The notes beneath the pieces are model-generated. The model saw only the letters and a program-made list of their open reading frames with translations, had not been told where the DNA came from and ran no database searches. DNA of 36,215 nt. Source: an uncultured Methylobacillus sp. GTDB taxonomy: Bacteria > Pseudomonadota > Gammaproteobacteria > Burkholderiales > Methylophilaceae. Made by a program: the position numbers and the translations under genes. The stretch lies in NCBI GenBank assembly GCA_903824575.1, contig CAIJXJ010000079.1, forward strand, positions 1-36,215, given 5' to 3'. How positions within the stretch are numbered: position 1 is the first letter of the stretch; each line of letters opens with the position of its first letter. Below are positions 22,672-30,796 of this stretch, in pieces.

Positions 22672-23973
22672 CTATAGTCCCCAACACCAGATTTTATATT
22701 CCACCCGGGCGATGATGTGGTGCGACCAGATCCAAAGCAACGGCCGTTGGCCAATTCTTATTTTTGCGATGCCTGCCAAGCCCGTATGTAACAAGTGTTG
22801 TGCAGAATTGGGAGCCAGTACGGCTTCTATTTGAAAAAAATGATGCCCGTCATGTGTCAGTGCAGACGGTGTGATGCGTTGCACTTGAAATAGAATGATT
22901 TTGTCGGGGAGTGATATCAGAGCAAGCTTGCCAACTTGTCTGGGTTGAACTTCGCTCACGTCTCCCTCATCGACGTCAATCATCAGGCTGTAGGCTCTGG
23001 TCGTGATGCTGGTCAAAAGGGCAGCATTTTTTTGCACCAGTGTCTCTGGCGATTGCTTGAATACGATGCCATCAAATGCTGTCCGTGACCGGCTTGTCCT
23101 GAGCCACTCAGGTGGGCTGGCAGGTATCGACTGGATATGCTCATTCAACGGGTTGATCAGCTCAGGATAGGCCCGCGCTTCGAGACGGGCTGGTGCATTG
23201 ATGTTGTACTGAACTGGAATGAGCGACAGACTGATGACCAGGGCAAGGCTGGCAAACAAGACAAAATTGACGCCCGACTGCCTTGATTTCAAGTGCGGTT
23301 GAGTCCAGTCCGCGATTTCTTTTCTCAGTCGTGCATGCCAGGGTTGCTTCGCCTCCCATTTTAAAAGGAGTATGGGCCCCAGCAGGCAGGCGACATGCTC
23401 ACAAGATGTAATTTCGTTTAGGCTGATTGACATGGATACACCACGTTCTAGCGTCATGGCGCCAAAAATCTGGCCATCGTGACATAGAGGAATGGTAGCG
23501 ACTTGGTTGCCCGACAGGCGTGCCAAGGCGGCATGCGCCATATTGATACGGGGGAACTCGTTCGGATCATCCGGATAACTGACGGTCGCACACTGTTCTA
23601 TGGCTTCATTCATGGCCGTGACGATGGCCCGATTTTCCTCGCGGCCCACAGGGGCCTCCGCTCCATGTGAAAAGCCTGAAACGCATGCCTGATCAGGCGC
23701 AATCAGTCCGATTGAGACCCGATCATAGTGCAGTTTGACGGCAATGTCGGATGCCAGAGCGGATGCCGCCTCACAAAACAGGTCCTGAGTCAACAGCGTG
23801 GCCTGCAATTCCAGGACAGTCTGTGCATCAATTTTGGGTCTATCGGTTTTGATTAGCGCCATCACCTGAGGAGCCACCGTTAAGGAATTAGAGTTGGCAT
23901 CTTCTGTGTTATGTATCTGATTTGTAATACGTGCCATCACGTATGGCGGACTCAGTGTCTGCGAGTCCAACAT
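22672..23973 (-). CDS. GAF-domain membrane protein with reduced HlyD-like C-terminus
   Basis: About 433 residues, first gene of the six-gene unit. A GAF-type sensor domain occupies about 60-195 (HYDRVSIGLIAPD, ATIPLCHDGQIFGAMTLER), then a membrane segment (about 236-255) and a periplasmic adaptor-like C-terminus (FDGIVFK, SLMIDVDEGDVSEVQPRQVGKLAL, then GIAKIRIGQRPLLWIWSH). In GAF-HlyD relatives as I know them, a lipoyl half-motif and coiled-coil hairpin precede the FDG segment; here only about 30 residues separate the membrane-proximal strand from it, so the hairpin seems deleted. Start is uncertain: TTG 23994, ATG 23973 and ATG 23937 are all possible and none has a good ribosome site. Confidence 0.72.
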   Translation of the reverse strand: MLDSQTLSPPYVMARITNQIHNTEDANSNSLTVAPQVMALIKTDRPKIDAQTVLELQATLLTQDLFCEAASALASDIAVKLHYDRVSIGLIAPDQACVSGFSHGAEAPVGREENRAIVTAMNEAIEQCATVSYPDDPNEFPRINMAHAALARLSGNQVATIPLCHDGQIFGAMTLERGVSMSISLNEITSCEHVACLLGPILLLKWEAKQPWHARLRKEIADWTQPHLKSRQSGVNFVLFASLALVISLSLIPVQYNINAPARLEARAYPELINPLNEHIQSIPASPPEWLRTSRSRTAFDGIVFKQSPETLVQKNAALLTSITTRAYSLMIDVDEGDVSEVQPRQVGKLALISLPDKIILFQVQRITPSALTHDGHHFFQIEAVLAPNSAQHLLHTGLAGIAKIRIGQRPLLWIWSHHIIARVEYKIWCWGL

Positions 23974-24126
23974 CCCTCTGTGATTGTGTGTCAAGGTTGA
24001 CCATCGTCACGCGTCCAATCAGGTCTTAATTCGGCGGTAAATGTATGATGATCAGGGGATAGCTCATGTCATTTGTTCTGGCAGATTGCGAACACGACCA
24101 ACTGACGTGGTTGTGATGAGCCGCTC
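23974..24126. promoter_or_regulatory. Divergent promoter region between operon and GGDEF-EAL gene
   Basis: About 150 bases separate the divergent starts of the GAF/HlyD-like gene and the GGDEF-EAL gene, so promoters for both c-di-GMP-linked units must lie here. I could not pick convincing -35/-10 pairs. Confidence 0.45.
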
Positions 24127-26193
24127 ATGAACGCCATTATTTCTCCTGTCAACAGTGCCCTTCGCCAGGTTTATTGGATGCTGGGACTATTCACGGCAGC
24201 CGTTTTGTTTGCATTCCGTGGCAGTGCCTTGGCAGACATCGCGTGGGTGCTTGGTGTTTTAGCCCTACTGTGGCTAATCCTGTTGATACTCCATTCCAGC
24301 GACTTGCGCCGGCAGCGCCAGGCCTCGGTGCGTTTGAGTGAAAGGCGGGGAGTATGGAAGTCACGATTGAGCCAGGCTGGTTGCACGCAGTCCAATTCTG
24401 ATCAATCGCTTGGTTTCCTGAGGGTGATGGGGGAAATAGATCGCGCCATACTTTCGAACGCCAGTTTCGATCACATTGTTGAATTGGTCTTCATCCATGT
24501 TCCAGTCGCAGTTCCTTGTTTGTTTGTTGCTGTTACCCTGTTCGGAAAGTCGTTGCCAGAGGATGCCAATACTGTGGTCGCCAGTCAGGATGGCATGCGT
24601 GCTCGATATCAGATTGCATTTGATGAACAATTGCGTCAGGCACTTGACCAGTCACCAGGTGGTTATTTGATTGATGGTGGAGTGAATTATCCTGTCACGT
24701 CTCCAGCGTTCATGTTGGATGCCAGGTGCTTCCTGTTGTTCCCGATCTATCGAGATGGAACCCTGGCTGCCGTGTTGCATTTCGGCTTGTTCAAGGATGG
24801 TTTGTTGAGCGAGAATGAGTTTGCACTTGCCAGGAATTTTGCCGATCGACTCGGTGTTTCCATGACAGCCATCGTGCGTGCGAAAGATCTTTATGATCAG
24901 GAGCATTTTGATCCAATCACGTCCCTGCCAAATCGTCAGTTCTGCATTGAACGTCTGTATCAGGAAATTTCCCGGGCTTGCCGGCATCAGCAGCGTTTGG
25001 CGATCCTCTTCGTCAATTTGGAAGGCTTCAAGAAGGTCAATGACAGCGCCGGCTATGCCGGTGGCGATACTGTCCTGCAGTCTGTTGGGCAGCGATTGCG
25101 CTCCAGTCTGAGAGAGCCGGATGTATTGGCGCGTTTTGGTAACGATGAGTTTGTGATTTTGTTGCCGGAAACGACCGGCACCACAGAAGTAGGTCGGGTT
25201 GCCGAAAAATTGATTGCCCTGTTTGCTGATCATTTCTCTTATCAGGAGCAGGTCTTTTACTTGAATGTCGATATTGGGATCAGTCTCTATCCAGAAGATG
25301 GCCATTCTGGAGACGTGCTGTTGCAGCGTGCCAACACCGCTATGATGCGGCTCAAGGGCCGCGAGCAGGGCCAGTACATGTTCTATGAGGAACAGATGAA
25401 CGGCAAGAAGGCCATGGAGAGACTGTCCATGGAGAGGGATCTGCGGGTGGCTTTACAGCAAAATCAATTGTTCATGGTCTATCAGCCTCAGATTGATCTG
25501 TGTGATGGCCAGGTTTCTGGCGCCGAGGCGCTGGTGCGTTGGAACCACCCGGAACTGGGTCTGATACCGCCGATCGAGTTTGTCGGGTTGGCAGAAGAGA
25601 CGCACCTGATTTGCCAGTTGGGCGAATATGTCAGGAGAGCAGTTTGTTCACAGTATCATGCCTGGATACTAGCCAATGTGACCCCTCCCAGGATTGCGTT
25701 GAACGTTTCAAGTTCCGAGCTAAGGCGCAGCAATTTCGCTAATGAGGTGTTGGCTGTTCTGGATGAGTTTGAGGTGCCGGTCCATGCCATCGAAATTGAA
25801 ATTACGGAAAGCCTGTTCATCGACGAGTCTGGCAGCATGGTGGAAACGCTGAGGACTCTGAGTGGCATGGGTTTTAAAATTGCCGTTGACGATTTTGGTA
25901 CGGGATATTCCTGCTTGAGCTATCTTGCCTGGCTGCCATTCGATGTGTTGAAGGTCGATCGCTCCTTTGTTTCCCAGATCGGATTGCATGCTGGCGGAGG
26001 GGCCATCGTGGCCATGATCATTGATATTGCACATCACTTGGGAAAAACGGTGGTGGCAGAAGGTGCGGAAGATGAAATTCAGCGCAGTTTTCTACTGGAT
26101 CATGGCTGTGAGGTGTTGCAAGGCTATATCGTCAGCCGACCCTTGGCGGCGGATGACTTTGTCGCGTTCCTGCGGCAGCGGGAGAGTCGCTGA
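24127..26193 (+). CDS. Membrane GGDEF-EAL protein, likely c-di-GMP phosphodiesterase
   Basis: A 688-residue protein: two N-terminal membrane segments (about 15-60), a GAF-like region (about 110-250), a GGDEF domain (about 265-420) and an EAL domain (about 430-685). The GGDEF signature reads GNDEF (about 338-342); loss of the second glycine suggests an inactive or regulatory cyclase domain. The EAL domain keeps its landmarks: EALVRWNHP, IALNVSS, EIEITES, IAVDDFGTGYSCLSYL, LKVDRSFV, VVAEGAED and QGYIVSRPL, so c-di-GMP hydrolysis is likely. The start has only a poor ribosome site. It is divergent from the operon encoding an intact cyclase, giving opposing enzymes at one locus. Confidence 0.9.
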   Translation: MNAIISPVNSALRQVYWMLGLFTAAVLFAFRGSALADIAWVLGVLALLWLILLILHSSDLRRQRQASVRLSERRGVWKSRLSQAGCTQSNSDQSLGFLRVMGEIDRAILSNASFDHIVELVFIHVPVAVPCLFVAVTLFGKSLPEDANTVVASQDGMRARYQIAFDEQLRQALDQSPGGYLIDGGVNYPVTSPAFMLDARCFLLFPIYRDGTLAAVLHFGLFKDGLLSENEFALARNFADRLGVSMTAIVRAKDLYDQEHFDPITSLPNRQFCIERLYQEISRACRHQQRLAILFVNLEGFKKVNDSAGYAGGDTVLQSVGQRLRSSLREPDVLARFGNDEFVILLPETTGTTEVGRVAEKLIALFADHFSYQEQVFYLNVDIGISLYPEDGHSGDVLLQRANTAMMRLKGREQGQYMFYEEQMNGKKAMERLSMERDLRVALQQNQLFMVYQPQIDLCDGQVSGAEALVRWNHPELGLIPPIEFVGLAEETHLICQLGEYVRRAVCSQYHAWILANVTPPRIALNVSSSELRRSNFANEVLAVLDEFEVPVHAIEIEITESLFIDESGSMVETLRTLSGMGFKIAVDDFGTGYSCLSYLAWLPFDVLKVDRSFVSQIGLHAGGGAIVAMIIDIAHHLGKTVVAEGAEDEIQRSFLLDHGCEVLQGYIVSRPLAADDFVAFLRQRESR

Positions 26194-26291
26194 ATGGCAA
26201 CCGGCATTTATGCCTATGAATATTTTTCGAGTAGCGCACCCCAAGGGTACTTCCTTCGGGCGTCTTGGCGGTTCAATGAGATTTATCAGGT

Positions 26292-26552
26292 TCATGGGGG
26301 CGATGTGTCGGCAATTTTGCGTTTTTCAGCGGCCGGCAGTTGCTTCATGGCATATTCGGCCTTTGAGGCCGAGGATCGGTCAGGATAGGTGCTGACCAGT
26401 ATCATGCGCTTGGGCGGGTGGGACCGGGTATAGCGCGCTCCGCTGCCATTCTCATGTGCGGCGTAGCGGCCAGCGATATCCACGGTAATGCCAGTGTAGA
26501 TGCTGCCGTCCTGACATTCGATCAGATAGAGAAACCAGGGTTTATCCGGCAT
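26292..26552 (-). CDS. GIY-YIG nuclease superfamily protein (YhbQ/UPF0213-like)
   Basis: An 86-residue single-domain protein. WFLYLIECQDGSIYTGITVDIAGRYAAHENGSGARYTRSH carries the family's GIY-YIG equivalents (LYLIEC...IYTGIT), the Arg and His of the active site and the ARYT segment, followed by the conserved Glu-containing helix (SKAEYAMKQLPAAEKRKI). This is the YhbQ/YazA group, whose cellular DNA substrate is not settled. It is convergent with the GGDEF-EAL gene and stands alone. Confidence 0.88.
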   Translation of the reverse strand: MPDKPWFLYLIECQDGSIYTGITVDIAGRYAAHENGSGARYTRSHPPKRMILVSTYPDRSSASKAEYAMKQLPAAEKRKIADTSPP

Positions 26553-26810
26553 CGGTCACGCGGTGGCCCATGCTGCGAATTGGATACTAGCCAAGTCCGG
26601 CTGTGAAGCCATGAAGGTGGCTGATGCAGTCGGCGCTGTAATACGTTCTGAGCTTTGCATGCGTGCTAAAATGTCGTTTGTTCGCAACAGATTAACACTT
26701 GCATTGATTTGGCGCCAGAAACACCATAATGGCGCGCCAATGACAGCAGAAACTCATGTGTCAATTCTAATGGCTGGCTGAGCAGTCTCGCAATATTTCA
26801 GGTGGGAAAA

Positions 26811-27092
26811 ATGAAAGATCATTACGCGATTTTAGGCGTTGCTGCCAATGCGCCCCTCACTGAAGTAAAAAGCGCTTATCGCAAGAAGGCGTCCCTGTTG
26901 CACCCTGACAAGAACCCGTCTGCTGACGCGGCTGCTAAATTCAGAGAAATACAGGAGGCGTATGAACTTCTTGGTGATAAGGATAGACGGCATGCCTATG
27001 ACGAAAATCGCAGGCGTAGTTTGCTGGATAATCCTCTCGAGAGCGCACGTGAAATTTGGCAATATTACCTGGATGGAATACTGAAAAGATGA
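26811..27092 (+). CDS. Minimal J-domain (DnaJ-like) protein
   Basis: A 93-residue protein that is nearly all J domain: HYAILGVAANAPLTEVKSAYRKKASLLHPDKNPS with the essential HPD, then AAKFREIQEAYELLGDKDRRHAYDE. It should stimulate an Hsp70 ATPase. There is no G/F region, zinc finger or substrate-binding domain, so specificity must come from a partner. A GTG nine bases upstream is possible, but GGTGG just before fits the ATG at 26811 better. Its stop overlaps the next ATG (ATGA), tying it to the unknown proteins downstream. Confidence 0.88.
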   Translation: MKDHYAILGVAANAPLTEVKSAYRKKASLLHPDKNPSADAAAKFREIQEAYELLGDKDRRHAYDENRRRSLLDNPLESAREIWQYYLDGILKR

Positions 27093-27601
27093 AAACTTCT
27101 CACTACTTTACTGACCTTGGATCGATTTACGAGGCCGAGCTTGATGATTTGAAGTCTGACTCGGTAGGTGCAGATGTTCTGCAACAGAGACTCAAGGCAA
27201 TCAGGTCGCAGCTTTACGATCTGTTGCCCATGATGGAAACCAACCCTGAGATGCTTGCCGTGGCATTTCATCAGGGCGTGATCGTGACGGACCCAAAGCC
27301 CATCCAGCGCATCCTGGCGAAAGAGCCTTCCGAATTCCCGTCATGGGATGCAGTGTCGCAGTGTGTAGAGTTTGAGGCCTGGGCAGAGGAGTTGGTGGAC
27401 GCGGTGCAAACTGCAGATGGTTGGGAGCAGTTCTTGCTGACCACCGTAGCACTTGAGTACCAGTACGCAAGAGCGGACATTGCTGAACCCGTGCTGGCTG
27501 AAGATGAGGGCGATGACGATGAAGATGAGTCAGACGACCTGAGTGAGGCCGGCGATCAGTGGTTGGCTGACCAGGGGTTCGAAAGCAATAAGTCAGATTA
27601 A
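27089..27601 (+). CDS. Unrecognised protein with acidic tail, coupled to J-domain gene
   Basis: A 170-residue protein of unknown family, starting MKTSHYFTDLGSIYEAELDD at an ATG that overlaps the J-domain stop. The body is predicted helical (LQQRLKAIRSQLYDLLPMM, WDAVSQCVEFEAWAEELVD). The last 40 residues include a run of Asp and Glu (AEDEGDDDEDESDDLSEAGD), a composition often seen in proteins that bind basic partners or mimic nucleic acid, though that is speculation. A longer reading from 27056 is unlikely. The next gene in the cassette also ends in an acidic run. Confidence 0.7.
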   Translation: MKTSHYFTDLGSIYEAELDDLKSDSVGADVLQQRLKAIRSQLYDLLPMMETNPEMLAVAFHQGVIVTDPKPIQRILAKEPSEFPSWDAVSQCVEFEAWAEELVDAVQTADGWEQFLLTTVALEYQYARADIAEPVLAEDEGDDDEDESDDLSEAGDQWLADQGFESNKSD

Positions 27602-27614
27602 ATCAGGGGAAAAA

Positions 27615-28292
27615 ATGACACATCCAGCAATTATAAAAGCAACAAGCCTGATTCAGGCCGGCGATATTGTCGGTGCTGAAGGGGCGCTAGTCGCGCTGGC
27701 TGAGACAGAAGGGGATGGGGCGCTGGTCGAGGTTCTGGATGAAATGCCATCGAAGGACCTGCTGGCGGTAATTCGTGAATATGATAGCTCTCGTGAATCC
27801 ATCCTCAACCTCTTGATCACGCCGGAACAATTCGCCCGTACTGTTGCGCTGGAGCGTCTCTATGGTGATGTGTCGCATGAGCATCTGCGAGGCATGATTA
27901 ATTCGGTTATTTATCGGGAGGATGCCAATGCCCGTGAATTCATCTCGGCCATCGTCGAGCTCGATGGGGGGTGCGAGGCCCTGGCTGATTATTTGTCTGA
28001 TCGTGCAGAAGAGGTGGTTGGCGCTTTTAATGCCTTGGACACAGAGGATCTTGACCGCTCGGAAGTCGCAGACCATGACTGGAAGGAGCTTACTTGGCTG
28101 CTCCGGAACGAACATCCCGAGGTTTACGATATTGTGCTGGTGCTGTTGAAGAAGCAGATCCAGAAGAGAATCATCGAAGAGGCTGAAGAATTGCTGAACG
28201 AGGAAGAATTTCAGAAAACAGACCAAGGCCATGTCACCAAGGTGGCGGTCAAGGATGACGATATTGAAGAGGATGATGATTCGGCGATTTAG
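27615..28292 (+). CDS. Unrecognised helical-repeat-like protein with acidic tail
   Basis: A 225-residue protein starting MTHPAIIKATSLIQAGDIVG at an ATG preceded by AGGGG; the start is 13 bases after the previous stop. Repeated amphipathic helices (VEVLDEMPSKDLLAVIREYD, ESILNLLITPEQFARTVALE) resemble superhelical folds such as the MgtE cytoplasmic N-domain, but the match is too weak to name. The C-terminus is highly charged (EEAEELLNEEEF, then KDDDIEEDDDSAI). It has no membrane segments, so it is not an MgtE transporter. It belongs to the J-domain cassette. Confidence 0.7.
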   Translation: MTHPAIIKATSLIQAGDIVGAEGALVALAETEGDGALVEVLDEMPSKDLLAVIREYDSSRESILNLLITPEQFARTVALERLYGDVSHEHLRGMINSVIYREDANAREFISAIVELDGGCEALADYLSDRAEEVVGAFNALDTEDLDRSEVADHDWKELTWLLRNEHPEVYDIVLVLLKKQIQKRIIEEAEELLNEEEFQKTDQGHVTKVAVKDDDIEEDDDSAI

Positions 28293-28309
28293 AGGCCATT
28301 TTTTTAGCC

Positions 28310-29566
28310 ATGACAGATAGAAAAAATCAATCGGTCGCCACTCTGGATCATGCGCCGTTCTTCGAGCGCGCATTCAGATACGGCGTGCAACAAGGCCTGA
28401 TCGACCAGGCCAGGATTGAGGAGATCACGCAGGATGCGGCCAATGGCACGATCCAGATTGCCGAATATTTTGGTGCATCCTCTCACCTGCGGCCGAATCT
28501 TGAGGATGCCAGCAAGAAGATGGTGAGCCTGGTGAGCTTGTATCTTGAAGACACCACGGATGGCGACTTGGAAAGGTCCGCTCGCTTGCTGCGAGAAAAG
28601 CCTTTCCGGACCCTGTCCCGGGGCGGATCAAGCATGCTGAAATCGTTGTATGCGCTGCCTGAAGATAAGCACTTTGGCCTGCCTCGCCTGGATTCGGAAA
28701 AGGACTTTCTTTACAAAACCCTGCAACAGGGTATGAGTGTTCAGAAATACCGGCAGACTTTCAAAGCCCGTGAACAGTTTAGTCAGGACCTTCGTTTCGC
28801 CATCCACCTCTCAAAAAAAATAGGCATGCCCGTCAGCGCGTTGAGCGATATGCACGCCTCGGCTGATGGTGTGATCCGTACCTTGTTGCTGTTGATGGCT
28901 TATGGCGCCCGGAAGGTGGGAAATTCGCCGAAGAAATTCCCCGATCAGCGTGATGCCTGCAAGATCTTCGCTTCCATCCGGAAAGAGTGGGGCTTGTTGG
29001 GTGAGGTCAATTGTTCAGAAGCGTTCATGCAGGAGATTCCAGAGGAATTTGTCATCGGGGCTCAAAAAACGCTGTTAAGCATAGCGCATGAAGATATCCC
29101 GAAGATCGTCAACCCGACCATCCCGATGGATTTTCTGTTCGAGCGGCATCTGGGGTACAAGTACTTTTTTCCGATGGACCCTATGGCGGCGGTCAACGCT
29201 TATGACAACCTGCGTGCTGAAAAATGGATGACTCTCACCAATGGGGCCATCGATGATGAGTCAGTTCTGACCCTGCTGCTCTGTGTCGCCGCAGGCTTGC
29301 CCGCCAGGACAAAATTGTCAGTGGCTGAGGCCGGGGATGTGGTGTCTAGTCTGCGAAAGCATGGTGTGCTGGAGCAGGAAGCGCTCCTGCTGATTGAAGA
29401 CTCGCCATACGCTGACCGTGAGCACCTATCGGCTGTTTGGCATGATTTTATCGAGGACGCGAGGCCCTATCTGCTGGACGTGTCGGACAGTAAAATGAAG
29501 CAGGTAGTGAATTACCTGATGGATCACTGCAACATCAAGAAGTCGAAGAAAAAAGTGAAAGCATGA
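28310..29566 (+). CDS. Unrecognised 418-residue protein of the J-domain cassette
   Basis: Begins MTDRKNQSVATLDHAPFFER and ends in a lysine-rich tail (IKKSKKKVKA). It is predicted mostly helical with a few strong hydrophobic helices but no clear membrane segments or catalytic motif. Segments such as FRYGVQQGLIDQARIEEITQ and the repeated LL-rich helices suggest an alpha-solenoid-like fold. The basic C-terminus contrasts with the acidic tails of the two preceding proteins, which would allow electrostatic association; this is inference. It starts 17 bases after the previous gene, consistent with one transcript. Confidence 0.7.
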   Translation: MTDRKNQSVATLDHAPFFERAFRYGVQQGLIDQARIEEITQDAANGTIQIAEYFGASSHLRPNLEDASKKMVSLVSLYLEDTTDGDLERSARLLREKPFRTLSRGGSSMLKSLYALPEDKHFGLPRLDSEKDFLYKTLQQGMSVQKYRQTFKAREQFSQDLRFAIHLSKKIGMPVSALSDMHASADGVIRTLLLLMAYGARKVGNSPKKFPDQRDACKIFASIRKEWGLLGEVNCSEAFMQEIPEEFVIGAQKTLLSIAHEDIPKIVNPTIPMDFLFERHLGYKYFFPMDPMAAVNAYDNLRAEKWMTLTNGAIDDESVLTLLLCVAAGLPARTKLSVAEAGDVVSSLRKHGVLEQEALLLIEDSPYADREHLSAVWHDFIEDARPYLLDVSDSKMKQVVNYLMDHCNIKKSKKKVKA

Positions 29567-29590
29567 GCTGCGCCGGAATTGGGAGCGGCC

Positions 29591-30196
29591 GTGAGTAATG
29601 TTGTCCTGAATCGAGCGTCACTGCGCGACACTGAATTGCCGGTCTATCAAGGCTTGTTGATGGGTGATGTGCGACTGGTAAATTCGGAGGCGATGGCTGT
29701 TGAAGCGCACGCCGCGTTGATGGAAAGCGAGGTAATCGGCTTCGATACTGAGTCCAAACCAACCTTCCGCGTGGGTGAAATATCAACCGGGCCGCACTTG
29801 ATTCAACTGGCGACGGAAACACGAACCTACCTGTTTCAGGTGCTTTGTTTGCCCGGCAATAAGCAGTTACAGCAAATTCTGGAGTCGCCACGAGTCCTCA
29901 AGGTCGGGTTTGGACTGGGCAATGACAAGACTGCCCTGATGTCGAGGCTGGGTATCAACATTGAGAACGTCCTTGATCTGGGAGAAGTGCTGCGCGGGCC
30001 TGGCCATCACGGCACGGTTGGCGCCAAGGTGGCAGTGGCACATTTCTTCGGCCAGCGGCTGCAAAAGTCAAAGAAAACCAGTACCAGCAATTGGGCTGCA
30101 CTACCGCTCTCAGAGCGGCAAATGCTTTATGCGGCCAATGATGCGCATGTGGCGCTCAGAATATACAGGGCATGGATACATGCTGCTGCCGAATAA
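29591..30196 (+). CDS. DEDDy-type 3'-5' exonuclease domain protein (RNase D-like)
   Basis: A 201-residue single-domain exonuclease of the RNase D/WRN group. Exo I is VIGFDTESKP (Asp and Glu), Exo II lies in VGFGLGNDKTAL, and Exo III is YAANDAHVAL with the Tyr that defines the DEDDy type, so all four acidic ligands are present. The HRDC domains of RNase D are absent. I chose the GTG at 29591, which has GGGAG five bases upstream; a TTG at 29579 is the alternative. It follows the J-domain cassette by about 25 bases in the same orientation and may be its last gene. Confidence 0.85.
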   Translation: MSNVVLNRASLRDTELPVYQGLLMGDVRLVNSEAMAVEAHAALMESEVIGFDTESKPTFRVGEISTGPHLIQLATETRTYLFQVLCLPGNKQLQQILESPRVLKVGFGLGNDKTALMSRLGINIENVLDLGEVLRGPGHHGTVGAKVAVAHFFGQRLQKSKKTSTSNWAALPLSERQMLYAANDAHVALRIYRAWIHAAAE

Positions 30197-30331
30197 CCGA
30201 TGTGTTAATCCGGAATGGTCCTAACTATGGGTAATTTGGGTTGGTCCATGTGTTTTGTACCTAACAAGCCTGCACCCACAGGACGCCCAGGTTATATGTC
30301 GGCAATCTTTAAAGTTTTGTCGCCGGTTCGG

Positions 30332-30361
30332 TTGGTTTGTTCGCGAAGTTTACGATATAAT
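30332..30361 (+). promoter_or_regulatory. Promoter of tRNA-Ser
   Basis: TTGGTT (30332-30337) and a perfect TATAAT (30356-30361) are separated by 18 bases, placing the transcription start a few bases before the tRNA. Confidence 0.7.
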
Positions 30362-30374
30362 GCGCCGCTCGAAC

Positions 30375-30464
30375 GGAGAGGTGGATGAGCGGTTTAAGTC
30401 ACTACCCTGGAAAGGTAGCATAGGGTTATCTCTATCGAGGGTTCGAATCCCTCCCTCTCCGCCA
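30375..30464 (+). tRNA. tRNA-Ser(GGA)
   Basis: A 90-base gene including encoded CCA. The acceptor stem GGAGAGG pairs with CCTCTCC, the anticodon arm is CTACC-CTGGAAA-GGTAG (anticodon GGA), the long variable arm is typical of class II serine tRNAs, and the T arm GAGGGTTCGAATCCCTC is intact. It decodes UCC and UCU. Its 3' end marks the likely attachment site of the element to the right. Confidence 0.96.
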
Positions 30465-30796
30465 GCAAGCCAATATCTAAGCGCCTTATGGGCGCTTTTT
30501 TATATCTACCCGCCATAAAACCCACCATAAAAATACTGTCACTTTAGCGTACTTATTAGCTAGGGTCCTTGCCGTGATAAGGTAATGACCAGCCCCTCCT
30601 CGCATAAACGATCAACTATTGATGGTCGTACCAGAATCATCATGCCTCCCGTATAGCCCCTCTAGCCCATTCCACCACCCCTACAGTTATTCATGTTAGT
30701 GCTTGCTAACATTCCAAAACCCTTCAGGCGATAAAATTTCTGAAAGTGGTGTTATTCTGCCGCCGTTACATTCACAACAACTCAGAAGGAGTCAAG
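30465..30796. other. Left junction region of the putative integrated element
   Basis: No gene is visible between tRNA-Ser and the AlpA-like gene. The AT content rises compared with the left side. Apart from the terminator it holds a partly palindromic 16-mer, GTTAGTGCTTGCTAAC (30695-30710), a plausible operator. It also contains GATAAAAT and GTTATTCT about 60 bases before the ATG that could belong to a promoter. I infer that the attachment junction is here. Confidence 0.5.
30479..30501 (+). terminator. Rho-independent terminator after tRNA-Ser
   Basis: AAGCGCC pairs with GGCGCTT across a 5-base loop and is followed by a T-run. It ends the tRNA transcript. Confidence 0.85.

Noticed and set aside
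27615-28292. MgtE magnesium transporter fragment
   Set aside because: Only a vague helical-repeat resemblance to the MgtE N-domain; there are no CBS or membrane domains and no sign of truncation.
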